Origin: an uncultured Collinsella sp.
Lineage (GTDB): Bacteria > Actinomycetota > Coriobacteriia > Coriobacteriales > Coriobacteriaceae
Reading direction: 5' to 3'
Length of the DNA: 13,753 nt
Assembly: GCA_902470095.1 (NCBI GenBank)
Contig: CABRFG010000059.1
Coordinates: 1 to 13,753 of the forward strand
The position numbers and the translations under genes are program-made. The notes under the pieces are model-generated. The model did no database searches. It was not told the DNA's origin and was given only the letters and a program-made list of their open reading frames with translations. Below, one piece after another: positions 1-7,170 of this stretch. The first letter of the stretch is position 1; each line of letters opens with the position of its first letter.

Positions 1-318
1 GGACTTGCAGCGACGGACCTCAGGACGCTCTTACACCACGTCTGCGCGCGCCACCCGCCAGGGGTCCTACGGCGGAAGAATTGCAGGCGTTTATCAGCTA
101 TGTACTTGGACATATGTTGCGTAACACTGCATATTTTGCAAATAAATAATGCTACAGGACTTGTGACAGTACTCATATTTGACGTTTTTTGCCCACAACC
201 CTTTATACCTAGGCAAATCGGCGGCAAAACGGACTTCAAAGCGTCCTTCGCAAACAAAAACCGGGGCCCGCGCGATGCGGACCCCGGCTCAATACCGTGA
301 CGATATGTCAGTTACGTT
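1..318. other. Left-edge non-coding stretch
   Basis: No convincing gene is visible here. One plus frame is open from the left edge to a TAA at 147-149 and ends in LRNTAYFANK. Another plus frame is open from the edge to 300, and a minus frame starting at an ATG (111-113) runs off the left edge. None has a Shine-Dalgarno sequence or host-like codon use, so at most one could be a gene fragment cut by the window. Bases 100-220 are much more A/T-rich than the rest and carry a promoter-like pair on the plus strand (TTGACG 179-184, TTTATA 202-207, 17-bp spacing). No plus-strand gene follows it. The 3' part is the terminator of glutamine synthetase. Confidence 0.5.
252..287 (-). terminator. Intrinsic terminator of glutamine synthetase
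   Basis: Read on the minus strand, an 11-bp G/C-rich stem (arms 277-287 and 261-271, one G-U pair) closes a five-base loop. It is followed by the U-rich run TTTTTGTTT (252-260). It lies about 31 bases past the glnN stop codon, the expected place for a Rho-independent terminator. Confidence 0.9.
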
Positions 319-2406
319 CTACACATAGAACAGAATGTCGTCGTAGGTCGGGACCGGCCAGTAGTCGGCGGCCACGATCTCCTCCATGGCATCCACGGCG
401 GCGCGCAGCGTATCCATAGCGGGAACGACCTCGTGTGCATACACATTGGCCTGCTCCTGACCATCGAGGGCCTCGGCCTTCTGATGCACGGCGTCGAGCG
501 CCTTGATGGAGTCGTTGATGGTGGTGATACCGTTGCAGAGCTTGTTGAGCGTGTTCTGCTCGCACTGCATGGCGGCCTCGGCACCGGCGGCACGAATAGT
601 CTCAAGGCCCTTAGCGACCTTGGTGGCATAGGCGGTAATGACCGGGCGATAGGTACGACGCGCCTCGCGAACCATCGTGGTGGCCTCGATGTTCATGAGC
701 TTGTTGTACTTCTCGAGCTTGCAGTCGTAGCGGCACTGAGCCTCGGCCTTGGTCAGGACACCCGTCTCCTCAAAGAGCGCGATGGCCTTATCGGAAACAA
801 AGGCGGGCAGGGCGTCGGCCGTGGTCTTGTTGTTGGCAAGGCCGCGCTTCTCGGCCTCAACGGGCCACTCGTCGGAGTAGCCATCGCCGGAAAAGAGGAT
901 GCGCTGGTGGTCGGTCAGGACCTTCTTGCAGTACTCGAGCGCAGCGTCCTGGAACTCATCCTCGGGCGTACCCTCAAGCGCGTCGGCGAAGGACTTGAGC
1001 GACTTGGCCACGGCAGCATCGAGCACCAGGTTGGAGTCGGAGACGTTCTGCTCGGAGCCGCAGGCACGGAACTCGAACTTGTTACCGGTGAAGGCAAACG
1101 GGGAGGTGCGGTTGCGGTCGGTGTTGTCCTGCATCAGCTTGGGCAGGGTATCGGCGCCCAGGTCGAGCACGCCGCGCGTGGCATGGACGGAAGCCTTGCC
1201 ATCGATGATCTTCTCGACGACCTCGGTAAGCTGGTCGCCCAGGAAGATGGACATAATCGCCGGAGGAGCCTCGTTGGCGCCCAGACGATGGTCGTTGCCG
1301 GCCGAGGCAACAGAGGCACGCAGGAGCTCCTGATAGTTATCGACGGCCTCGATCACCGCGGTGAGAAAGACGATGAACTGCAGGTTGTCGAGCGGGGTGT
1401 CGCCCGGATCGAGCAGATTCTCGGACTCGGTGCCAAGCGACCAGTTGTTGTGCTTGCCCGAACCGTTAATGCCCTCGAAGGGCTTCTCGTGCAGCAGACA
1501 GACCAAGTCGTGGCGGGAGGCGATGAGCTTCATCTTCTCCATCATGACCAGATTCTGGTCGATGGCCTCGTTGACTTCGCCATAGACCGGTGCGAGCTCA
1601 TGCTGGCAGGGAGCAACCTCGTTGTGCTTGGTCTTGGCGGGAATGCCAAGCGCCCACAGTTCATCGTCCAGGTCCTTCATATAGGCCGAGACGGTGGGGC
1701 GGATAGCGCCAAAGTAGTGCTCCTCGAGCTCCTGGCCCTTGCAGGGAGCAGCACCAAAGAGGGTGCGGCCGGTGATGACCAGGTCCTTGCGCTTGCGGTA
1801 AGCGTCCTTCTTGATCAGGAAGTACTCCTGCTCGTCACCCACGGAAGGAACGACCTTCTTGGGGGTCTTGCCAAACAGCGCCAAAACGCGCTTGGACTCA
1901 CGCGAGAGCGCGGTCATGGAGCGCAGCAGCGGGGTCTTCTTGTCCAGGGCCTCGCCCGTGTAGGAGCAGAAAGCCGTGGGGATGCACAGGACATCGTCCT
2001 TGATAAAGGCGGGGCTGGTGGGGTCCCAAGCGGTGTAGCCACGGGCCTCGAAGGTAGCACGCAGGCCGCCGTTGGGGAAGCTCGAGGCATCGGGCTCGCC
2101 CTGGATGAGGTTCTTGCCCGTAAACTTGGTAATGGCGGTGCCGTCGTGGTTGGGCTCCAGGAAGCTGTCGTGCTTCTCGGAAGTAATGCCCGAAAGCGGC
2201 TGGAACCAGTGCGCGTAGTGCGTCGCGCCCTTGGAGATGGCCCAGACCTTCATGGCATGGGCGACGGCGTTGGCCACATCCAGGTCGAGCGGCTCACCGC
2301 CCTCGAGGGTTGCAGCAAGGCGCTTCCAAATGTCCTTGGGGAGGTAGTCCTTCATGACTTCCTCAGAGAACACCATGGTCCCGAAGCGGTCAGTAAGTTC
2401 GGCCAT
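319..2406 (-). CDS. glnN: Glutamine synthetase type III (GlnN)
   Basis: ATP-dependent ligation of ammonium to glutamate, giving glutamine; cytoplasmic, and normally a dodecamer in this family. The protein has 695 residues, close to the usual 700-730 for type III enzymes and far longer than type I. It begins with the type III signature FGTMVFSEEVMKDYLPKDIW. Visible core motifs are GDEQEYFLI (190-198, metal-binding glutamates), NEVAPCQHELAPVYGEVNEA (from residue 262), GINGSGKHNNWSL (312-324, glutamate site), GNDHRLGANEAPP (from 370) and RTSPFAFTGNKFEFR (from 433, ATP/phosphate site). I chose the ATG at 2404-2406 because GGGAG (2413-2417 on the complement) lies six bases ahead. The in-frame ATG at 2469 would add 21 residues without family similarity and would place leader hairpins inside the gene. 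It is monocistronic with its own terminator and diverges from metF. Confidence 0.96.
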   Translation of the reverse strand: MAELTDRFGTMVFSEEVMKDYLPKDIWKRLAATLEGGEPLDLDVANAVAHAMKVWAISKGATHYAHWFQPLSGITSEKHDSFLEPNHDGTAITKFTGKNLIQGEPDASSFPNGGLRATFEARGYTAWDPTSPAFIKDDVLCIPTAFCSYTGEALDKKTPLLRSMTALSRESKRVLALFGKTPKKVVPSVGDEQEYFLIKKDAYRKRKDLVITGRTLFGAAPCKGQELEEHYFGAIRPTVSAYMKDLDDELWALGIPAKTKHNEVAPCQHELAPVYGEVNEAIDQNLVMMEKMKLIASRHDLVCLLHEKPFEGINGSGKHNNWSLGTESENLLDPGDTPLDNLQFIVFLTAVIEAVDNYQELLRASVASAGNDHRLGANEAPPAIMSIFLGDQLTEVVEKIIDGKASVHATRGVLDLGADTLPKLMQDNTDRNRTSPFAFTGNKFEFRACGSEQNVSDSNLVLDAAVAKSLKSFADALEGTPEDEFQDAALEYCKKVLTDHQRILFSGDGYSDEWPVEAEKRGLANNKTTADALPAFVSDKAIALFEETGVLTKAEAQCRYDCKLEKYNKLMNIEATTMVREARRTYRPVITAYATKVAKGLETIRAAGAEAAMQCEQNTLNKLCNGITTINDSIKALDAVHQKAEALDGQEQANVYAHEVVPAMDTLRAAVDAMEEIVAADYWPVPTYDDILFYV

Positions 2407-2427
2407 ACGGAACTCCCTTCGTATCGG

Positions 2428-2446
2428 CACCGCGTGAGAAGCGGTG
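2428..2446 (-). promoter_or_regulatory. Leader hairpin before glnN start
   Basis: Perfect 6-bp inverted repeat CACCGC / GCGGTG with a 7-base loop, ending about eight bases upstream of the glnN Shine-Dalgarno sequence. In the mRNA it would stand beside the ribosome site without covering it. It may be an mRNA-stabilising 5' hairpin or a protein site; the sequence does not decide. Confidence 0.5.
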
Positions 2447-2461
2447 TTGATTACTAACGAA

Positions 2462-2481
2462 CGAGTCATAGCTTAGACTCG
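2462..2481 (-). promoter_or_regulatory. Inverted repeat CGAGTC-N8-GACTCG in glnN leader
   Basis: Perfect 6-bp arms (2462-2467, 2476-2481) separated by eight A/T-rich bases. On the minus strand the spacer region reads TAAGCTATG, which could serve as a -10 region. That would make the repeat either an operator over the promoter or the first leader hairpin. Confidence 0.45.
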
Positions 2482-2485
2482 CCGT

Positions 2486-2523
2486 GTTTCCGCGACATTA
2501 CCGTTATGTTGCTGTCGCGAAAC
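2486..2523. promoter_or_regulatory. Candidate GlnR-like operator upstream of glnN
   Basis: An imperfect palindrome with arms GTTTCCGCGACA (2486-2497) and TGTCGCGAAAC (2513-2523); the left arm has one extra C. Read as five-base blocks it gives GTTTC, ATTAC, GTTGC and GAAAC at exact 11-base steps. On the minus strand it contains GTAAT-N6-GAAAC, one base from the GTnAC-N6-GAAAC pattern known for actinobacterial GlnR at glutamine synthetase promoters. Position and pattern suggest nitrogen control of glnN. Whether this organism has a GlnR is not shown by the window. Confidence 0.45.
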
Positions 2524-2581
2524 CAATCAATGAGGTTACCCTATCGAGGCGGCGTTGCCACCCTCAACAGCCAATCAACTG

Positions 2582-2587
2582 TATAAA
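2582..2587 (+). promoter_or_regulatory. Possible -10 box TATAAA toward metF
   Basis: TATAAA preceded by CTG, in an A/T-rich patch. No good -35 is present at 16-18 bases. If used, transcription would start near 2594, and the 88-base palindrome would lie in a roughly 240-base metF leader. Confidence 0.25.
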
Positions 2588-2611
2588 TTGCAGACCTCTC
2601 CCCACGATTTA

Positions 2612-2699
2612 AGGGTAGTCAATTTGGGACGGGGCTTTCTTAACTGGTATTTCGCATCAAATACCATTCAATATAGCCCCATCTTAGATTGACTACCCT
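2612..2699 (+). repeat. 88-base in-register palindrome (hairpin or MITE-like element)
   Basis: Outer arms AGGGTAGTCAA / TTGACTACCCT pair perfectly over 11 bp. Pairing continues without a bulge through GGGGCT / AGCCCC (2631-2636, 2675-2680) to GGTATTT / AAATACC (2646-2652, 2659-2665) around the loop CGCATC. Only a few of about 41 positions mismatch. Three of the inner pairs are G-U if the plus strand is RNA, but would be A-C mismatches on the other strand. The element could be a leader hairpin, a small RNA or a miniature inverted-repeat element. No clear target-site duplication flanks it. Confidence 0.8.
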
Positions 2700-2704
2700 G
2701 TTAT

Positions 2705-2728
2705 AGGAAATGCCGATAGCGAAGCATT
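2705..2728 (+). promoter_or_regulatory. Small hairpin following the 88-base palindrome
   Basis: GGAAATGC and GCATTTTC can form an 8-bp stem with one G-U pair around a 10-base loop, starting a few bases after the large palindrome. There is no U tract after it. It may be part of the metF leader structure. Confidence 0.3.
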
Positions 2729-2783
2729 TTCGATTGGTATCCCCAAATAGCGAGTGAAACTCCACCTTAGCGCAGTGGTGCTG

Positions 2784-2789
2784 TAGAAT
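2784..2789 (+). promoter_or_regulatory. Possible -10 box TAGAAT for metF
   Basis: TAGAAT lies about 45 bases before the metF start and would give a short leader. There is no recognisable -35 hexamer 16-18 bases upstream, so the call is weak. Confidence 0.3.
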
Positions 2790-2833
2790 CCTTGCAACAA
2801 AACATCGCACCCAGGCATCTAAAGGAGCACGAT

Positions 2834-3706
2834 ATGCGCGTCGACGAGGTTTTTAAGCAGGCAGCATCCCAGGGCACCGCGCCCATTTCGTTTGAGATGT
2901 TCCCGCCCAAGGGCGAGCTCACCCTCGACACGGCTCGCGAAGTGGCAGGCAATCTGTGCAAGCTTTCGCCGAGCTTTGTCTCGGTCACCTGCTCGGCCGG
3001 CGGCTCGGGCAACGGTGCCGCCACCGCCCCCATCGCGCATATGATTTCGAGCGAATTCGACACGCCCTCGGTGGCACACCTTACCTGCGTGGGCCGGTCG
3101 CACGCCGATATCGCCGCCAAGATCGACGAGTATCGCACCGCCGGCGTGGAAAACATCCTGGCCCTGCGTGGCGATCTCCCTGCCGGCGCGACCGAGGACG
3201 ACAAGCCCGCCTCGGACTACGCCTACGCCCGCGACCTCATCCCCGAGCTCGTCGACGCCGGCTTTTGCGTGGGCGCCGCAGCCTACCCCGAGGGCCACAT
3301 TGCCTGTGAGGATCTCAACCTCTCGGTCGAACACCTCAAACAAAAACAGGACGCCGGCGCGAGCTTCTTTGTGACGCAGCTCTTCTTTGATAACGAGTGC
3401 TTCTATCGCTTCCGCGAGCTTGCCGACAAGGCCGGTATCACCGTGCCCATTACCGCGGGCATCATGCCGTTTATGGGCAAGTCGCAGATCAGCCGCATGG
3501 TCTTTATGTGCGGCGCGTCGCTGCCCTCCCCCGTCATCAAGATTCTTGCCAAGTACGAAAATGACCCCGAGAGCCTGCAGGCAGCCGGTGTAGATTATGC
3601 CGCCCGTCAGCTTTGCGACCTCAAGGAGCACGGCGCCGACGGCCTGCACCTGTACACTATGAATCGTCCTGCGATCGCCGCAACCATTATGGAGCGCCTG
3701 GGGTAA
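2834..3706 (+). CDS. metF: 5,10-methylenetetrahydrofolate reductase (MetF)
   Basis: Flavoprotein that reduces 5,10-methylene-THF to 5-methyl-THF, the methyl donor used by the methionine synthase encoded two genes downstream. The protein has 290 residues, the normal size for bacterial MetF. Signature motifs are present in order: ISFEMFPPKGE (18-28, with E21 at the place of the catalytic glutamate), VTCSAGGSG, HLTCVGRS, ENILALRGDLP, a DAGASFFVTQLFFD segment, ITAGIMPF, and a C-terminal GLHLYTMNR. These match the FAD-binding TIM barrel. The ATG at 2834 is chosen because AAAGGAG (2821-2827) stands six bases ahead. An in-frame ATG at 2792 would add 14 residues lacking family similarity. It is the first gene of the methionine cluster and its stop codon overlaps the next start. 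Confidence 0.95.
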   Translation: MRVDEVFKQAASQGTAPISFEMFPPKGELTLDTAREVAGNLCKLSPSFVSVTCSAGGSGNGAATAPIAHMISSEFDTPSVAHLTCVGRSHADIAAKIDEYRTAGVENILALRGDLPAGATEDDKPASDYAYARDLIPELVDAGFCVGAAAYPEGHIACEDLNLSVEHLKQKQDAGASFFVTQLFFDNECFYRFRELADKAGITVPITAGIMPFMGKSQISRMVFMCGASLPSPVIKILAKYENDPESLQAAGVDYAARQLCDLKEHGADGLHLYTMNRPAIAATIMERLG

Positions 3707-4494
3707 TGGAAAAACCGCACATCGATACAACCGCTATCGAAGTGCCGGCCGACCTTGCGTCGCCGGCGCTTTACCGTGTCGATGCTGCGCACCATCCCCG
3801 TGTCGACCGTGCCGAGATGCTGCGGTATCTGGGTTACGGCGGCCAGCAGATTGAGCCCGAACTGTCACGACGTATTGAGCTTGTGGTCGAGCGCCTGGAG
3901 CTGGATATTGAGCCCCGTGGCGTGCGCCGCGTATTTGTCATCGATGCCACGAGCGTGGACGATCATGGAGAACCTTGCATTCGCTTGGTCGGCACCAACG
4001 TTGAGCTACGGGGTCGCGATATCTATCGCCATCTTAAGGACGCCCGCATGGCCGCGCTGATGGCCTGCACCCTCGGCATGGACGCCGAGCGTCGCCTGCG
4101 CACCACGGGAGCCCAACATCCCCTGGAGGGCGCCGTGCTCGACGCCGCGTGCTCCGCTTACGTGGAAGCCGCCGTTGAGCAAATGGACCAGCAGGTCAAG
4201 ACGGACGCCGCCACACATGGGCTCGCCGGCAACTGGCGCTTTAGTCCCGGCTACGGCGACTGCCCGCTCTCGGCCCAGCGCTCGATCGTCAATGCGCTCA
4301 ACGCCACGCGGCTCATCGGCCTGACCGTCACGCCCACCAGCCTGCTCATGCCCACCAAAAGCGTGACCGCGGTGATCGGCCTGTTCGACGGCGAAGTCCA
4401 CGACGCCCAGACCCGCCCCACCTGCAATATCTGCCGCATGCGCAAGAACTGCCGCTTCCGCGCCGCCCACACCACCTGCTATTCCAGCCATTAG
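3706..4494 (+). CDS. Methionine synthase reactivation subunit (stand-alone MetH activation domain)
   Basis: Likely supplies the reductive-methylation function that in long MetH proteins is the C-terminal SAM-binding activation domain: it returns inactive cob(II)alamin to methylcobalamin using SAM. The 262-residue product carries RFSPGYGDCPLSAQ (178-191), which corresponds to the SPGY motif of MetH activation domains, and LLMPTKSVTAVIG. The neighbouring MetH lacks exactly this domain. Its ATG shares one base with the metF stop (TAATG, 3704-3708), so translation is probably coupled. The tail has four cysteines (C240, C243, C249, C258) in a CxxC-x5-C pattern absent from E. coli MetH; it may hold a metal or Fe-S centre (inference). 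Similar split arrangements are known in Firmicutes and Thermotoga. Confidence 0.85.
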   Translation: MEKPHIDTTAIEVPADLASPALYRVDAAHHPRVDRAEMLRYLGYGGQQIEPELSRRIELVVERLELDIEPRGVRRVFVIDATSVDDHGEPCIRLVGTNVELRGRDIYRHLKDARMAALMACTLGMDAERRLRTTGAQHPLEGAVLDAACSAYVEAAVEQMDQQVKTDAATHGLAGNWRFSPGYGDCPLSAQRSIVNALNATRLIGLTVTPTSLLMPTKSVTAVIGLFDGEVHDAQTRPTCNICRMRKNCRFRAAHTTCYSSH

Positions 4495-4503
4495 GAGCCC
4501 TCG

Positions 4504-7062
4504 ATGTTTACTCCGCTTATCACCCATGATTCCGACGGTACCGCGCTGGCAGCGCCCGTCAATGCCGCACGCTGCAATGGCGCTGCATACAAGACGCGCA
4601 CGATCGACGACCTTCGCATTAAGGATGACCGCCTGCGTGCCGCCATCGAAGGCACCGGGCACCTGCTGTTCGACGGCGGCATGGGCACCATGTTGCAAGC
4701 GGCCGGCATGAAGGCCGGCGCCCTGCCCGAGCTGCTCAACTTTGAGGAGCCCCAGGTTATCACCGATATCCAACGTCAATATGTCGAGGCTGGCTGTGAC
4801 GTGATCACCGCCAACACCTTTGGCGCCAACGCCCACAAGCTCGACGGTGCTGCCACCGTGGCAGACGTCTTTGCCGCGGCCGTCACCTGCGCCCGCGAGG
4901 CCGGCGCCCGCTACGTCGCCGGCGATATCGGCCCCATCGGCACGCTGCTTCGCCCCCTGGGTACTCTGAGCTTCGACGAGGCCTACGACCTCTTTGCCGA
5001 GGAAGTGCGCGCCGGCGTCGCCGCGGGTGTGGACCTCTTTATTATCGAGACTATGACCGACCTTGCCGAGATCAAGGCTGCCGTCCTCGCCTGCCGCGAG
5101 AACTCCGACCTGCCCGTCTTTGCCACCATGACCTTTGAGGAAGACGGTCGCACCTTCCTGGGCACGAGTCCCGAGGTGGCCGCCATCACGCTCGACGCCA
5201 TCGGCGCCGACGTTTTGGGCATCAACTGCAGCCAAGGACCGGCCGAGCTCCGGGGACTCGCCGCACGTATGCTCACCGTTACCGACAAGCCCGTTATGGT
5301 GCAGGCCAATGCGGGACTCCCCCACGTGGACGACGACGGCAGCACCGTCTTTGATATCCAAGCCCCCGAATACGCCGAGGCCGTCGCCGGCATGATCGCC
5401 GACGGCGTGAGCGTCGTGGGCGGCTGCTGCGGCACCACGCCGGCGCACATGGCGGCCTTGTGCACGCTTATCGACAACCACACGCCCAGCCCGCGCCACC
5501 GCAAGCCCAGCATGTCGGTCACAAGCGCCCAGACCGTGGTGGACCTTCCCTGCGACGGCCACAAGATCGCCGTCATCGGCGAGCGCATCAACCCCACCGG
5601 CAAAAAGCGCCTGCAGCAGGCCCTGCGCGACGGCGATCTGGACTACGTGGTGAGCCAGGGCATCAGCCAGCAGGAGCAGGGCGCCGACATCCTGGACGTC
5701 AACGTGGGCCTGCCCGAGATCGACGAGGTCAAGATCATCCAACAGGCCACCGAACAGCTCCAGGGTTCCACGCTGCTGCCGCTGCAGATCGACTCCACCG
5801 ATCCCGCCGCTGTCGAGGCCGCCGTGCGCCGCTACGCCGGCAAGCCCATCATCAACTCGGTCAATGGCAAGCAGCAAATCATGGATGAAATCTTTCCGCT
5901 GGTCGCCCACTACGGCACCAACGTTGTCGGACTTACGCTCGACGAAGGCGGCATCCCCGATACCGCCGAGGCCCGCTTTGCCATCGCCGAGCGCATCGTG
6001 GCCGAGGCTGCCCGTTACGGCATCGGCCCGGACCGCATCCTCATCGACTGCCTGGTCATGACCGCCTCGACCAATCAACGCCAGGCCGAACAGATACTGC
6101 GCGCCATGTCCCTGTGCAAGGAGCGCCTGGGCGTCAAATGCGCGCTCGGCGTGTCGAACATCAGCTTTGGCCTGCCTGCCCGCCCACTGCTGGGCTCTGT
6201 CTTTTTAGCCGCGGCTTTTGGCGCGGGCCTGGACGCCCCCATCATGAACCCAGGCTCCAAGCGCTTTATGGATACCGTCTACAGTTATCGCGTCCTAAGC
6301 GTTGAAGACGAGGGCTCGACCGGATACATCGAGCGCTATGCCGGCTGGACCGATCCGTACAAGATCGCCGCCAACCCGGCAGCGGCTCAGGCCGCATCGA
6401 GTGATGCCGCGCCTGCCGCGGGCACCGCCGGCACCGACGACAACGACGACCCGATTCGTCGCATGGTCGTCTCGGGTCGCAAAGGCGAGATCGCTGCCGA
6501 GACCGAGCGTCTGCTGGCAGACCACGACGCCATGGACCTCATCAACAATCACTTTATCCCCGCCCTCGACGAGGTTGACGTCCTCTTTGACCAGGGCAAG
6601 TTCTTCCTGCCGCAGCTCATGGCCTCGGCCGAGGCCGCGCGCGTGGGCTTCGACACCATCAAGCGCCTGATGCCCGCCGGCGAGATTGCCGACAAGGGCA
6701 AGATCTGCGTGGCCACCGTCAAGGGCGACATCCACGATATTGGCAAGAACATCGTCAAAATGCTGCTCGACAACTACGGCTACACCGTCTTTGACCTGGG
6801 CCGCGACGTCGATCCGCAGGAGGTACTCAAGACCGTCAAGGAGCGCGATATCAAACTCGTCGGCCTCTCGGCGCTTATGACTACCACGGTCGTCGCCATG
6901 GAGGAGACCATCAAGTTGCTCCATGCCGAGGTTCCGGGCGTCAAGATCATCGTGGGCGGCGCCGTGCTCACCCCCGAATACGCCAAGCAGATCGGCGCGG
7001 ACTATTACGCCAAGGACGCCGCCGAAAGCGCTCGTATCGCCGAAGAGGTCTTTGGGCAGTAA
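4504..7062 (+). CDS. metH: Cobalamin-dependent methionine synthase, short form
   Basis: Transfers the methyl group of 5-methyl-THF to homocysteine through cobalamin. The 852-residue protein has the homocysteine domain (about 50-330, LLFDGGMGTM) with zinc ligands C242, C308 and C309. Next come a pterin-binding barrel (about 352-610, IGERINPTGKK from 358), an Ala/Asp-rich linker (about 625-645), a four-helix cap (about 648-735) and a Rossmann cobalamin domain (about 738-852). The cobalamin domain contains DIHDIG with the cobalt ligand H744, an SAL motif and VGGAV. It stops where E. coli MetH (about 1,227 residues) continues into the activation domain, which the upstream gene provides. AGGAG (4493-4497), six bases before the ATG, overlaps the previous stop. 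About 50 residues precede the first domain, longer than usual. No in-frame alternative start with a ribosome site was seen. Confidence 0.95.
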   Translation: MFTPLITHDSDGTALAAPVNAARCNGAAYKTRTIDDLRIKDDRLRAAIEGTGHLLFDGGMGTMLQAAGMKAGALPELLNFEEPQVITDIQRQYVEAGCDVITANTFGANAHKLDGAATVADVFAAAVTCAREAGARYVAGDIGPIGTLLRPLGTLSFDEAYDLFAEEVRAGVAAGVDLFIIETMTDLAEIKAAVLACRENSDLPVFATMTFEEDGRTFLGTSPEVAAITLDAIGADVLGINCSQGPAELRGLAARMLTVTDKPVMVQANAGLPHVDDDGSTVFDIQAPEYAEAVAGMIADGVSVVGGCCGTTPAHMAALCTLIDNHTPSPRHRKPSMSVTSAQTVVDLPCDGHKIAVIGERINPTGKKRLQQALRDGDLDYVVSQGISQQEQGADILDVNVGLPEIDEVKIIQQATEQLQGSTLLPLQIDSTDPAAVEAAVRRYAGKPIINSVNGKQQIMDEIFPLVAHYGTNVVGLTLDEGGIPDTAEARFAIAERIVAEAARYGIGPDRILIDCLVMTASTNQRQAEQILRAMSLCKERLGVKCALGVSNISFGLPARPLLGSVFLAAAFGAGLDAPIMNPGSKRFMDTVYSYRVLSVEDEGSTGYIERYAGWTDPYKIAANPAAAQAASSDAAPAAGTAGTDDNDDPIRRMVVSGRKGEIAAETERLLADHDAMDLINNHFIPALDEVDVLFDQGKFFLPQLMASAEAARVGFDTIKRLMPAGEIADKGKICVATVKGDIHDIGKNIVKMLLDNYGYTVFDLGRDVDPQEVLKTVKERDIKLVGLSALMTTTVVAMEETIKLLHAEVPGVKIIVGGAVLTPEYAKQIGADYYAKDAAESARIAEEVFGQ

Positions 7063-7087
7063 CACAACGGAAACAACCGAGCACCAA

Positions 7088-7125
7088 AACGTGCCGCATG
7101 CGCCACTTGGCACGTGCGGCACGTT
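7088..7125. repeat. Perfect 11-bp inverted repeat between metH and UPF0210
   Basis: Arms AACGTGCCGCA (7088-7098) and TGCGGCACGTT (7115-7125) are exact reverse complements. The 16-base centre contains a second small palindrome, GCCACTTGGC. It lies 25 bases past the metH stop. The plus strand continues AAAATAG instead of a U tract, so it is not a canonical forward terminator. On the minus strand four Ts straddle its end. Possible roles are an mRNA processing or stability hairpin, a partial terminator or an operator. Confidence 0.75.
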
Positions 7126-7170
7126 AAAATAGATAAGACTATGCTCGTTTTGGCAGATAGGAGCGCAAGG

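Larger units (their letters stand above)
2407..2833. other. Divergent regulatory gap, glnN / metF
   Basis: This 427-base gap has no gene. Toward glnN it holds two leader inverted repeats (2428-2446, 2462-2481) and a longer GlnR-like palindrome (2486-2523). Toward metF it holds a TATAAA box (2582-2587), the 88-base palindrome (2612-2699), a smaller hairpin (about 2705-2728) and a TAGAAT box (2784-2789). No cobalamin or SAM riboswitch core was recognised by eye, although this is where one would sit before a methionine cluster. Confidence 0.7.

Noticed and set aside
433..2457. Long plus-strand open frame of 674 codons opposite glutamine synthetase
   Set aside because: It is antisense to a fully supported gene; its Leu/Val/Gly-rich translation is typical of the complement of G/C-ending codons, and no ribosome site was seen.
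2407..2469. Upstream ATG extending glutamine synthetase by 21 residues
   Set aside because: The extension has no family similarity and covers leader hairpins; the ATG at 2404-2406 has a proper ribosome site.
2590..2833. Cobalamin or SAM riboswitch before metF
   Set aside because: No B12-box or SAM-I core pattern was recognised by eye; the structure there is a simple long hairpin. A covariance-model search would be decisive.
2819..3730. Minus-strand open frame opposite metF
   Set aside because: Antisense shadow with no motif; metF is supported by multiple signatures.
4006..6078. Long minus-strand open frame opposite the activation subunit and metH
   Set aside because: Shadow of the coding strand in high-GC3 DNA; the translation is Gly/Ala/His/Asp-rich, with no family resemblance.
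7114..7170. GTG start extending UPF0210 by 19 residues
   Set aside because: It lies inside the inverted repeat; the ATG at 7171 has TAGGAG upstream and matches homologue starts.
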